Assembly (NCBI GenBank): GCA_963681505.1
Contig: OY811977.1
Location: 310,001-374,000, forward strand
Direction of reading: 5' to 3'
DNA length: 64,000 nt
From: Eunapius fragilis
Lineage: Eukaryota > Porifera > Demospongiae > Spongillida > Spongillidae
Part shown: positions 28,401 through 42,200 of the stretch, piece after piece
Numbering within the stretch: the first letter of the stretch is position 1
Layout: every line of letters begins with the position of its first letter
Notes under the pieces: model-generated
The model's database searches: none
Seen by the model: the letters and a program-made list of their open reading frames with translations, nothing else
Told to the model about the DNA's origin: nothing
Program-made: the position numbers and the translations under genes

Positions 28401-29942
28401 TGTGTGCAGTGGTTTGCTTATACTGCATGTCTCATCAACACCTCGATGCTAAGATAGTCAATATTTCCCATAGAGATGTATGGGTGGTTTCCCATAGGAA
28501 TGTATGGGTGGGAACCTACTTTTGAATCGCTTGGGTAAACCATACCGAAGCAGGTATGCTCGAGGTGGCATTTTAAACAGATAGAGGAATGGTTACTGCT
28601 ATCTTCCATGTGTGCAGTGGTTTGCTTATATTGCATGTCTCATCAACACCTCGATGCTAAGATAGTCAAAAATTTCCTATAGATATGTATGGGTGGGAAC
28701 CTACTTTTTAATCGCTTGGTAAACCCATACCAAACCAGGTATCCTCGGGGTGGCATTTAAAACAGATAGAGGAATGGTTACTGCTATCTTCCATGTGTGC
28801 AGTGGTTTGCTTATACTGCATGTCTCATCAACACCTCGATGCTAAGATAGTCAATATTTCCCATAGAGATGTATGGGTGGTTTTCCATAGGAATGTATGG
28901 GTGGGAACCTACTTTTGAATCGCTTGGGTAACCCATACTGAAGCAGGTATGCTCGTGGTGGCATTTAAAACAAATAGAGGAATGGTTACTGCTATCTTCC
29001 ATGTGTGCAGTGGTTTGCTCATATTGCATGTCTCATCAACACCTCGCTGCTAAAATAGTCAAAAATTTCCCATAGAAATGTATGGGTGGGAACCTACTTT
29101 TGAATCGCTTGGTAAACCCATACCAAACAAGGTATCCTCGGCGTGGCATTTAAAACAGATAGAGGAATGGTTACTGCTATCTTCCATGTGTGCAGTGGTT
29201 TGCTCATATTGCATGTCTCATCAACACCTCGATGCTAAGATAGTCAATACTTCCCATAGAGATGTATGGGTGGTTTCCAATAGGAATGTATGGGTGGGAA
29301 CCTACTTTTGAATCGCTTGGGTAAACCATACCGAAGCAGGTATGCTCGAGGTGGCATTTAAAACAAATAGAGGAATGGTTACTGCTATCTTCCATGTGTG
29401 CAGTGGTTTGCTTATATTGCATGTCTCATCAACAACTCGATGCTAAGATAGTCAAAAATTTCCCATAGCAATATATGGGTGGGAACCTACTTTTGAATCG
29501 CTTGGTAAACCCATACCAAAGCAGGTATCCTCGGGGTGGCATTTAAAACAGATAGAGGAATGGTTACTGCTATCTTCCATGTGTGCAGTGGTTTGCTTAT
29601 ACTGCATGTCTCATCAACACCTCGATGCTAAGATAGTCAATATTTCCCATAGAGATGTATGGGTGGTTTCCCACAGGAATGTATGGGTGGGAACCTACTT
29701 TTGAATCGCTTGGGTAAACCATACTGAAGCAGGTATGCTCGAGGTGGCATTTTAAACAGATAGAGGAATGGTTACTGCTATCTTCCATGTGTGCAGTGGT
29801 TTGCTTATATTGCATGTCTCATCAACACCTCGATGCTAAAATAGTCAAAAATTTCCCATAGAAATGTATGGGTGGGAACCTACTTTTTAATCGCTTGGTA
29901 AACCCATACCAATGCAGGTATCCTCGGGGTGGCATTTAAAAC

Positions 29943-32900
29943 AGATAGAGGAGTCGCTACTGCTATCTTACATGTGTGCAGTGGTTTGCTCATATTGCAT
30001 GTCTCATCAACACCTCGATGCTAAGATAGTCAATATTTCCCATAGAGATGTATGGGTGGTTTCCCATAGGAATGTATGGGTGGGAACCTAGTTTTGAATC
30101 GCTTGGTTAACCCATACCGAAGCAGGTATGCTCGGGGTGGCATTTAAAACAGATAGAGGAGTGGTTACTGCTATCTTCCAAGTGTGCATTGGTTTGCTCA
30201 TATTGCATGTCTCATCAACACCTCGATCCTAAGATAGTTAAAAATTTCCCATAGAAATGCATGGGTGGGAACCTACTTATGAATCGCTTGATAAACCCAT
30301 ACCAAAGCAGGTATGCTCGGGGTGGCATTAAAAGGAGATAGAGGAGTGGTTACTGCTATCTTCCATGTGTGCAGTGGTTTCCTCATATTGCATGTCTCAT
30401 CAACACCTCGATGCTAATATAGTCAATATTTCCCATAGAGATGTATGGGTGGTTTCCCACAGGAATGTATGGGTGGTTTCCCATAGGAATGTATGGGTGG
30501 GAACCTACTTTTGAATCACTTGGTTAACCCATACCGAAGCAGGTATGCTCGAGGTGGCATTTAATACAGATAAAGGAATGGTTACTGCTAACTTCCATGT
30601 GTGCAGTGGTTTCCTCATATTGCATGTCTCATCAACACCTCGATGCTAAGATAGTCAATATTTCCCATAGAGATGTATGGGTGGTTTCCCATAGGAATGT
30701 ATCGGTGGGAACCTACTTTTGAATCGCTTGGTTAACCCATACCAAAGCAGGTATGCTCGGGGTGGCATTAAAAGGAGATATAGGAGTGGTTACTGCTATC
30801 TTCCATGTGTGCAGTGGTTTGCTCATATTGCATGTCTCATCAACACCTCGATGCTAAGATAGTCAAAAATTTCCCATAGAAATGTATGGGTGGGAACCTA
30901 CTTTTAAATCGCTTGGTAAACCCATACCAAAGCAGGTATGCTCGGGGTGGCATTAAAAGGAGATATAGGAGTGGTTACTGCTATCTTCCATGTGTGCAGT
31001 GGTTTGCTCATATTGCATGTCTCATCAACACCTCGATGCTAAGATAGTCAAAAATTTCCCATAGAAATGTATGGGTGGGAACCTACTTTTGAATCGCTTG
31101 GTAAACCCATACCAAAGCTGGTATTCTAGGGGTGGCATTTAAAACAGATATAGGAGTGGTTACTGCTATCTTCCATGTGTGCAGTGGTTTACTCATATTG
31201 CATGTCTCATCAACACCTCGATGCTAAGATAGTCAATATTTCCCATAGAGATGTATGGGTGGTTTCCCATAGGAATGTATGGGTGGGAACCTACTTTTGA
31301 ATCGCTTGGTTTACCCATACCGAAGCAGGTATGCTCGGGGTGGCATTTAAAACAGATAGAGGAGTGGTTACTGCTATCTTCCAAGTGTGCAGTGGTTTGC
31401 TCATATTGCATGTCTCATCAACACCTCGATGCTAAAATAGTCAAAAATTTCCCATAGAAATGTATGGGTGGGAACCTACTTTTGAATCGCTTGGTAAACC
31501 CATACCAAAGCTAAAATTCTAGGGGTGGCATTTAAAACAGATAGAGGAGTGGTTACTGCTATCTTCCATGTGTGCTGTGGTTTACTCATATTGCATGTCT
31601 CATCAACACCTCGATGCTAACATAGTCAAAAATTTCCCATAGAAATGTATGGGTGGGAACCTACTTTTGAATCGCTTGGTAAACCCATACCAAAGCACGT
31701 ATGCTCGGGGTGGCATTTAAAACAGATAGAGGAGTCGTTACTGCTATCTTCCATGTGTGCAGTGGTTTGCTCATATTGCATGTCTCATCAACACCTCGTT
31801 GCTAAGATAGTCAATATTTCCCATAGTGATGTATGGGTGGTTTCCCATAGGAATGTATGGGTGGGAACCTAGTTTTGAATCGCTTGGTTAACCCATACCG
31901 AAGCAGGTATGCTCTGGGTGGCATTTAAAACAGATAGCGGAGTGGTTACTGCTATCTTCCAAGTGTGCAGTGGTTTGCTCATATTGCATGTCTCATCAAC
32001 ACCTCGATGCTAAAATAGTCAAAAATTTCCCATAGAAATGTATGGGTGGGAACCTACTTTTGAATCGCTTTGTAAACCCATACCAAAGCTAAAATTCTAG
32101 GGCTGGCATTTAAAACAGATAGAGGAGTGGTTACTGCTATCTTCCATGTGTGCAGTGGTTTACTCATATTGCATGTCTCATCAACACCTCGATGCTAAGA
32201 TAGTCAAAAATTTCCCATACAAATGTATGGGTGGGAACCTACTTTTGAATCGCTTGGTAAACCCATACCAAAGCACGTATACTCGGGGTGGCATTTAAAA
32301 CAGATAGATAAGTCGCTACTGCTATCTTCCATGTGTGCAGTGGTTTGCTCATATTGCATGTCTCATCAACACCTCGATGCTAAGATTGTCAATATTTCCC
32401 ATAGAGATGTATGGGTGGTTTCCCATAGGAATGTATGGGTGGGAACCTACTTTTGAATCGCTTGGTTAACCCATACCGAAGCAGGTATGCTCGGGGTGGC
32501 ATTTAAAACAGATAGAGGAGTGGTTACTGCTATCTTCAAAGTGTGCATTGGTTTGCTCATATTGCATGTCTCATCAACACCTCGATCCTAAGATAGTCAA
32601 AAATTTCCCATAGCAATGTATGGGTGGGAACCTACTTTTGAATCGCTTGGTAAACCCATACCAAAGATGGTATGCTCGGGGTGGCATTTAAAACAGATAG
32701 AGGAATGGTTACTGCTATCTTCCATGTGTGCAGTGGTTTGCTCATATTGCATGTCTCATCAACACCTCCATGCTAAGATAGTCATTATTTACCATAGAGA
32801 TGTATGGGTGGTTTCCCATAGGAATGTATGGGTGGGAACCTATCTTTGAATCGCTTGGTTAACCCATACCAAAGCAGGTATGCTCGGGGTGGCATTGAAA

Positions 32901-35900
32901 ACAGATAAAGGAATGGTTACTACTATCTTCCATGTGTGCAGTGGTTTGCTCATATTGCATGTCTCATCAACACCTCGATGCTAAGATAGTCAAAAATTTC
33001 CCATAGAAATATATGGGTGGGAACCTACTTTTGAATTGCTTGGTTAACCCATACATGAGCAGGTATACTCGGGGTGGCATTTAAAACAGATAGAGGAATG
33101 GTTACTGCTATCTTACATGTGTGCAGTGGTTTGCTCCTATTGCATGTCTCATCAACACCTCGATGAAAAGATAGTCATTATTTCCCATAGAGATGTATGG
33201 GTGGTTTCCCATAGGAATGTATGGGTGGAAACCTACTTTTGAATAGCTTGGTTAACCCATACCGAAGCAGGTATGCTCGAGGTGGCATTAAAAACACATA
33301 AAGGAATGGTTACTGCTAACTTCCACGTGTGCAGTGGTTTGCTCATATTGCATATCTCATCAACACCTCGATGCTAAGATAGTCAAAAATTTCCCATATA
33401 AATGTATGGGTGGGAACCTACTTTTGAATCGCTTGGTAAACCCATACCAAAGCACGTATGCTCGGGGTGGCATTTAAAACAGATAGAGGAGTCGCTACTG
33501 CTATCTTCCATGTGTGCAGTGGTTTGCTCATATTGCATGTCTCATCAACACCTCGATGCTAAGATAGTCAATATTTCCCATAGAGATGTATGGGTGGTTT
33601 CCCATAGGAATGTATGGGTGGGAACCTACTTTTGAATCGCTTGGTTAACCCATACCGAAGCAGGTATGCTCGGGGTGGCATTTAAAACAGATAGAGGAGT
33701 GGTTACTGCTATCTTCCAAGTGTGCATTGGTTTGCTCATATTGCATGTCTCATCAACACCTCGATCCTAAGATAGTTAAAAATTTCCCATAGAAATGCAT
33801 GGGTGGGAACCTACTTATGAATCGCTTGGTAAACCCTTACCAAAGCAGGTATGCTCGGGGTGGCATTAAAAGGAGATAGAGGAGTGGTTACTGCTATCTT
33901 CCATGTGTGCAGTGGTTTCCTCATATTGCATGTCTCATCAACACCTCGATGCTAAGATAGTCAATATTTCCCATAGAGATGTATGGGTGGTTTCCCACAG
34001 GAATGTATGGGTGGTTTCCCATAGGAATGTATGGGTGGGAACCTACTTTTGAATCACTTGGTTAACCCATACCGAAGCAGGTATGCTCGAGGTGGCATTT
34101 ATAACAGATAAAGGAATGGTTACTGCTAACTTCCATGTGTGCAGTGGTTTGCTCATATTGCATATCTCATCAACACCTCGATTGTAAGATAGTCAAAAAT
34201 TTCCCATAGCAATGTATGGGTGGGAACCTACTTTTGAATCGCTTGGTAAACCCATACCAAAGCTGGTATGCTCGGGGTGGCATTTAAAACAGATAGAGGA
34301 ATGGTTACTGCTATCTTCCATGTGTGCAGTGGTTTGCTCATATTGCAAGTCTCATCAACACCTCGATGCTAAGATAGTCATTATTTACCATAGAGATGTA
34401 TGGGTGGTTTCCCATAGGAATGTATGGGTGGGAACCTATCTTTGAATCGCTTGGTTAACCCATACCAAAGCAGGTATGCTCGGGGTGGCATTGAAAACAG
34501 ATAAAGGAATGGTTACTGCTATCTTCCATGTGTGCAGTGGTTTGCTCATATTGCATGTCTCATCAACACCTCGATGCTAAGATAGTCAAAAATTTCCCAT
34601 AGAAATATATGGGTGGGAACCTACTTTTGATTTGCTTGGTTAACCCATACATGAGCAGGTATACTCGGGGTGGCATTTAAAACAGATAGAGGAATGGTTA
34701 CTGCTATCTTACATGTGTGCAGTGGTTTGCTCCTATTGCATGTCTCATCAACACCTCGATGAAAAGATAGTCATTATTTCCCATAGAGATGTATGGGTGG
34801 TTTCCCATAGGAATGTATGGGTGGGAACCTACTTTTGAATAGCTTGGTTAACCCATACCAAAGCTGGTATGCTCGTGGTGGCATTTAAAACAGATAGAGG
34901 AATGGTTACTGCTATCTTCCATGTGTGCAGTCGTTTGCTCATACTGCATGTCTCATCAACACCTCGATGCTAAAATAGTCAAAAATTTCCCATAGAAATG
35001 TATGGGTGGGAAATTACTTTTGAATTGCTCGGTTAACCCATACATGAGCAGGTATACTCGGAGTGGCATTTAAAACAGATAGAGGAATGGTTACTGCTAT
35101 CTTCCATGTGTGCAGTGGTTTGCTTCTATTGCATGTCTCATCAACACCTCGATGCTAAGATAGTCATTATATCCCATAGAGATGTATGGGTGGTTTCCCA
35201 TAGGAATGTTTGGGTGGGAACCTACTTTTGAATCGCTTGGTTAACCCATACCGAAGCAGGTATGCTCGAGGTGGCATTTAAAACACATAAAGGAATGGTT
35301 ACTGCTAACTTCCACGTGTGCAGTGGTTTGCTCATATTGCATATCTCATCAACACCTCGATGCTAAGATAGTCAAAAATTTCCCATAGAAATGTATGGGT
35401 GGGAACCTACTTTTGAATCGCTTGGTAAACCCATACCAAAGCACGTATGCTCGGGGTGGCATTTAAAACACATAGAGGAGTCGCTACTGCTATCTTCCAT
35501 GTGTGCAGTGGATTGCTCATATTGCATGTCTCATCAACACCTCGATGCTAAGATAGTCAATATTTCCCATAGAGATGTATGGGTGGTTTCCCATAGGAAT
35601 GTATGGGTGGGAACCTACTTTTGAATCGCTTGGTTAACCAAAACCGAAGCAGGTATGCTCGGGGTGGCATTTAAAACAGATAGAGGTATGGTTACTGCTC
35701 TCTTCCAAGTGTGCATTGGTTTGCTCATATTGCATGTCTCATCAACACCTCGATCCTAAGATAGTCAAAAATTTCCCATAGAAATGTATGGGTTGGAACC
35801 TACTTTTGAATCGCTTGGTAAACCCATACCAAAGCAGGTATGCTCGGGGTGGCATTAAAAGGAGATAGAGGAGTGGTTACTGCTATCTTCCATGTGTGCA

Positions 35901-38900
35901 GTGGTTTCCTCATATTGCATGTCTCATCAACACCTCGATGCTAAGATAGTCAATATTTCCCATAGAGATGTATGGGTGGTTTTCCATAGGAATGTATGGG
36001 TGGGAACCTACTTTTGAATCGCTTGGTTAACCCATACCGCAGCAGGTATGCTCGGGGTGGCATTTAAAACAGATAGAGGAGTGGTTACTGCTATCTTCCA
36101 AGTGTGCAGTGGTTTGCTCATATTGCATGTCTCATCAAAACCTCGATGCTAAGATAGTCAAAAATTTCCCATAGAAATGTATGGGTGGGAACCTACTTTT
36201 GAATCGCTTGGTAAACCCATACCAAATCAGGTATGCTCGGGGTGGCATTAAAAGGAGATAGAGGAGTGGTTACTGCTATCTTCCATGTGTGCAGTGGTTT
36301 GCTCATATTGCATGTCTCATCAACACCTCGATGCTAAGATAGTCAATATTTCCCATAGAGATGTATGGGTGGTTTCCCATAGGAATGTATGGGTGGGAAC
36401 CTACTTTTGAATCGCTTGGTTAACCCATACCGAAGCAGGTATGCTCGGGGTGGCATTTAAAACAGATAGAGGAGTGGTTACTGCTGTCTTCCAAGTGTGC
36501 AGTGGTTTGCTCATATTGCATGTCTCATCAACACCTCGATGCTAAAATAGTCAAAAATTTCCCATAAAAATGTATGGGTGGGAACCTACTTTTGAATCGC
36601 TTGGTAAACCCATACCAAAGCTAAAATTCTAGGGGTGGCATTTAAAACAGATAGAGGAGTGGTTACTGCTATCTTCCATGTGTGCAGTGGTTAACTCTTA
36701 TTGCATGTCTCATCAACACCTCGATGCTAAGATAGTCAAAAATTTCCCATAGAAATGTATGGGTGGGAACCTACTTTTGAATCGCTTGGTAAACCCATCC
36801 CAAAGCATGTATGCTCGGGGTGGCATTTAAAACAGATAGAGGAGTCGTTACTGCTATCTTCCATGTGTGCAGTGGTTTGCTCATATTGCATGTCTCATCA
36901 ACACCTCGTTGCTAAGATAGTCAATATTTCCCATAGAGATGTATGGGAGGTTTCCCATAGGAATGTATGGGTGGGAACCTAGTTTTGAATCGCTTGGTTA
37001 ACCCATACCGAAGCAGGTATGCTCGGGGTGGCATTTAAAACAGATAGAGGAGTGGTTACTGCTATCTTCCAACTGTGCAGTGGTTTACAAATATTGCATG
37101 TCTCATCAACACCTCGATGCTAAAATAGTCAATATTTCCCATAGAGATGTATGGGTGGTTTCCCATAGGAATGTATGGGTGGGAACCTACTTTTGAATCG
37201 CTTGGTTAACCCATACCGAAGCAGGTATGCTCAGGGTGGCATTTAAAACAGATAGAGGAGTGGTTACTGCTATCTTCCAAGTGTGCATTGGATTGCTCAT
37301 ATTGCATGTCTCATCAACACCTCGATCCTAAGATAGTCAAAAATTTTCCATAGAAATGTATGGGTGGGAACCTACTTTTGAATCGCTTGGTTTACCCATA
37401 CCGAAGCAGGTATGCTCGGGGTGGCATTTAAAACACATAGAGGAGTGGTTACTGCTATCTTCCAAGTGTGCAGTGGTTTGCTCATATTGCATGTCTCATC
37501 AACACCTCGATGCTAAAATAGTCAAAAATTTCCCATAAAAATGTATGGGTGGGAACCTACTTTTGAATCGCTTGGTAAACCCATACCAAAGCTAAAATCC
37601 TAGGGGTGGCATTTAAAACAGATAGAGGAGTGGTTACTGCTATCTTCCATGTGTGCAGTGGTTTACTCTTATTGCATGTCTCATCAACACCTCGATGCTA
37701 AGATAGTCATTATTTCCCATAGAGATGTATGGGTGGTTTCACATAGGAATGTATGGGTGGGAACCTACTTTTGAATCGCTTGGTAAACCCATTCCAAAAC
37801 TAAAATTCTAGGGGTGGCATTTAAAACAGATAGAGGAGTGGTTACTGCTATCTTCCATGTGTGCAGTGGTTTACTCTTATTGCATGTGTCATCAACACCT
37901 CGATGCTAAGATAGTCAAAAATTTCCCATAGAAATGTATGGGTGGGAACCTACTTTTGAATCGCTTGGTGAACCCATCCCAAAGCACGTATGCTCGGGGT
38001 GGCATTTAAAACAGATAGAGGAGTCGTTACTGCTATCTTCCATGTGTGCAGTGGTTTGCTCATATTGCATGTCTCATCAACACCTCGTTGCTAAGATAGT
38101 CAATATTTCCCATAGAGATGTATGGGTGGTTTCCCATAGGAATGTATGGGTGGGAACCTAGTTTTGAATCGCTTGGTTAACTCATACCGAAGCAGGTATA
38201 CTCGGGGTGGCATTTATAACAGATAGAGGAGTGGTTACTGCTATCTTCCAAGTGTGCAGTGGTTTGCTCATATTGCATGTCTCATCAACACCTCGATGCT
38301 AATGTAGTCAAAAATTTCCCATAGAAATGTATGGGTGGGAACCTACTTTTGAATCGCTTGGTAAACCCATACCAAAGCAGGTATCTCGGGGTGGCATTAA
38401 AAGGAGATAGAGGAGGGGTTACTGCTATCTTCCATGTGTGCAGTGGTTTCCTCATATTGCATGTCTCATCAACACCTCGATGCTAAGATAGTCAAAAATT
38501 TCCCATAGAAATGTATGGGTGGGAACCTACTTTTGAATCGCTTGGTAAACCCATACCAAAGCTGGTATGCTAGCGGTGGCATTTAAAACAGATAGAGGAG
38601 TGGTTACTGCTATCTTCCATGTGTGCAGTGGTTTACTCATATTGCATGTCTCATCAACACCTCGATGCTAAGATAGTCAATATTTCCCATAGAGATGTAT
38701 GGGTGGTTTCCCATAGGAATGTATGGGTGGGAACCTACTTTTGAATCGCTTGGTTAACCCATACCGAAGCAGGTATGCTCGGGGTGGCATTTACAACAGA
38801 TACAGGAGTGGTTACTGCTATCTTCCAAGTGTGCAGTGGTTTGCTCATATTGCATGTCTCATCAACACCTCGATGCTAAGGTAGTCAAAAATTTCCCATT

Positions 38901-39287
38901 GAAATGTATGGGTGGGAACCTACTTTTGAATCGCTTGGTTAACCCATACCAAAGCAGGTATGCTCGGGGTGGCATTAAAAGGAGATAGAGGAGTGGTTAC
39001 TGCTATCTTCCATGTGTGCAGTGGTTTCCTCATATTGCATGTCTCATCAACACCTCAATGCTAAGATAGTCAATATTTCCCATAGAGATGTATGGGTGGT
39101 TTCCCATAGGAATGTATGGGTGGGAACCTACTTTTGAATCGCTTGGTTAACCCATACCGAAGCTGGTATGCTCGGGGTGGCATTTAAAACAGATAGAGGA
39201 GTGGTTACTGCTATCTTCCAAGTGTGCATTGGTTTGCTCATATTGCATGTCTCATCAACACCTCGATGCTAAGGTAGTCAAAAATTT
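29943..39287 (+). repeat. Satellite block B, second copy
   Basis: This is the copy 2 counterpart of 10,690-20,219, with the same order of B variants, including the triple sub-repeat monomers near 30,390 and 33,929 and the CATGAGCAGG forms near 33,050, 34,643 and 35,038. It is shorter by the one missing monomer near 37,708. Occasional single-base changes relative to copy 1 are seen, for example TTAACCCATACC near 36,420 where copy 1 has TTAACTCATACC near 17,167. Nothing other than satellite is present. Confidence 0.87.
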
Positions 39288-42200
39288 CCCATAGAAATGT
39301 ATGGGCGGGAACCTACTTTTTAATCGCTTGGTAAACCCATACCAAAGCAGGTATCCTCGGGGTGGCATTTAAAAGAGATAGAGGAATTTTTACTGCTATC
39401 TTCCATGTGTGCAGTGGTTGCTCATATTACATGTCTCATCAACACCTCGATGCTACGATAGTCAATATTTCCCATAGAGATGTATGGGTGGTTTCCCAAA
39501 GGAATGTATGGGTGGGAACCTACTTTTGAATCGCTTGGGTAAACCATACCGAAGCAGGTATGCTCGAGGTGGCATTTAATACAGATAGAGGAATGGTTTC
39601 TGCTATCTTCAATATGTGCAGTGGTTTGCTTATATTGCATGTCTCATCAACACCTCGATGCTAAAATAGTCAAAAATTTCCCATAGAAATGTATGGGTAG
39701 GAACCTACTTTTTAATCGCTTGGTAAACCCATACCAAAGCAGGTATCCTCGGGGTGGCATTTAAAACAGATAGAGGAATGGTTACTGCTATCTTCCATGT
39801 GTGCAGTGGTTTGCTCATATTACATGTCTCATCAACACTTCGATGCAAATATAGTTAATATTTCCCATAGAGATGTATGGGTGGTTTCCCAAAGGAATGT
39901 ATGGGTGGGAACCTACTTTTGAATCGCTGGGGTAACCCATACTGAAGCTGGTATGCTCGTGGTGGCATTTAAAACATATAGAGGAATGGTTACTGCTATC
40001 TTCCATGTGTGCAGCGGTTTGCTCATATTGCATGTCACATCAACACTTCGCTGCTAAGATAGTCAAAAATTTCCCATAGAAATGTATAGGTGGGAACCTA
40101 CTTTTGAATCGCTTGGTAAACCCATACCAAAGCAGGTATCCTCGGGGTGGCATTTAAAACAGATAGAGGAATGGTTACTGCTATCTTCCATGTGTGCAGT
40201 GGTTTGCTCATATTGCATGTCTCATCAACACCTCGATGCTAAGATAGTCAATATTTCCCATAGAGATGTATGGGTGGTATCCAATAGGAATGTATGGGTG
40301 GGAACCTACTTTTGAATCGCTTGGGTAAACCATACCGAAGAAGGTATGCTCGAGGTGGCATTTAATACAGATAGAGGAATGGTTACTGCTATCTTCCATG
40401 TGTGCAGTGGTTGCTCATATTACATGTCTCATCAACACTTCGATGATAAGATAGTCAAAAATTTCCCATAGCAATGTATGGGTGGGAACCTACTTTTGAA
40501 TCGCTTGGTAAACCCATACCAAACCAGGTATCCTCGGGGTGGCATTTAAAACAGATAGAGGAATGGTTACTGCTATCTTCCATGTGTGCAGTGGTTTGCT
40601 TATACTGCATGTCTCATCAACACGTCGATGCTAAAATTGTCAAAAATTTCCCATAGAAATGTATGGGTGGGAACCTACTTTTGAATCGCTTGGTAAACCC
40701 ATACCAAAGCAGGTATCCTCGGGGTGGCATTAAAAAGAGATAGAGGAATGGTTACTGCTATCTTCCATGTGTGCAGTGGTTGCTCATATTACATGTCTCA
40801 TCAACACCTCGATGCTACGATAGTCAATATTTCCCATAGAGATGTATGGGTGGTTTACAGTAGGAATGTATGGGTGGGAACCTACTTTTGAATCGCTTGG
40901 GTAAACCATACCAAAGCAGGTATGCTCGAGGTGGCATTAAAAACAGATAGAGGAATGGTTACTGCTATCTACCATGTGTGCAGTGGTTTGCTCATATTAC
41001 ACGTCTCATCAACACCTCGATGCAAATATAGTTAATATTTCCCATAGAGGTGTATGGGTGGTTTCCCAAAGGAATGTATGGGTGGGAACCTACTTATGAA
41101 TCGCTTGGGTAACCCATACCGAAGCAGGTATGCTCGAGGTGGCATTTAAAACAGATAGAGGAATGGTTACTGCTATCTTCCATGTGTGCAGTGGTTTGCT
41201 TATATTGCATGTCTCATCAACACCTCGATGCTAAGATTGTCAAAAATTTCCTATAGAAATGTATGGGTGGGAACCTACTTTTTAATCGCTTGGTAAACCC
41301 ATACCAAAGCAGGTATCCTCGGGGTGGCATTTAAAACAGATAGCGGAATGGTTACTGCTATCTTCCAAGTGTGCAGTGGTTTGCTTATACTGCATGTCTC
41401 ATCAACACCTCGATGCTAAGATGGTCAATATTTCACATAGAGATGTATGGCTGGTTTCCCATAGGAATGTATGGGTGGGAACCTACTTTTGAATCGCTTG
41501 GGTAAACCATACCGAAGCAGGTATGCTCGAGGTAGCATTTAAAACGGATAGAGGAATGGTTACTGCTATCTTCCATGTGTGCAGTGGTTTGCTTATATTG
41601 CATGTCTCATCAACACCTCGATGCTAAGATAGTCAAAAATTTCCCATAGCAATGTATGGGTGGGAACCTACTTTTGAATCGCTTGGTAAACCCATACCAA
41701 AGAAGGTATCCTCGGGGTGGCATTTAAAACAGATAGAGGAATGGTTACTGCTATCTTCCATGTGTGCAGTGGTTTGCTTATACTGCATGTCTCATCAACA
41801 CCTCGATGCTAAGATAGTCAATATTTCCCATAGAGATGTATGGGTGGTTTCCCATAGGAATGTATGGGTGGGAACCTACTTTTGAATCGCTTGGGTAAAC
41901 CATACCGAAGCAGGTATGCTCGAGTTGGCATTTTAAACAGATAGAGGAATGGTTACTGCTATCTTCCATGTGTGCAGTGGTTTGCTTATATTGCATGTCT
42001 CACCAACACCTCGATGCTAAGATAGTCAAAAATTTCCTATAGAAATGTATGGGTGGGAACCTACTTTTTAATCGCTTGGTAAACCCATACCAAACCAGGT
42101 ATCCTCGGTGTGGCATTAAAAAGAGATAGAGGAATGGTTACTGCTATCTTCCATGTGTGCAGTGGTTGCTCATATTACATGTCTCATCAACACCTCGATG

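Larger units (their letters stand above)
10690..29942 (+). repeat. 19-kb tandem segmental duplication, copy 1
   Basis: This segment of about 98 monomers is repeated directly downstream. The offset is 19,253 bp from 10,701 to about 18,450 (10,701 matches 29,954; 18,103 matches 37,356) and 19,068 bp after that (20,354 matches 39,422; 29,597 matches 48,665). The 185-bp step is one monomer that copy 2 lacks. Long tracts look identical, with only scattered single-base differences, such as G at 15,657 against T at 34,910. Near-identity and tandem position indicate a very recent unequal exchange. An assembly duplication is the main alternative, but the missing monomer and a conversion-like patch argue against a simple artefact. 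Confidence 0.93.
20220..29942 (+). repeat. Satellite block C, first copy (1,179-bp higher-order repeat)
   Basis: This block is a strict alternation of 185- and 208-bp monomers with block C marks: TTGCTTATACTGCATG, CTTGGGTAAACCATACCG, GTATGCTCGAGGTGG, and GTATCCTCGGGG in the alternate unit. Variants recur every 1,179 bp, which is three dimers or six monomers. For example, the form with CATACTGAAGCAGG and GCTCGTGGTGG recurs with starts at 26,453, 27,632 and 28,811. Alternate hexamers are more alike (26,453 with 28,811), giving a 2,358-bp cycle. One phase slip is seen at 25,066-25,492. No genes are present. Confidence 0.88.
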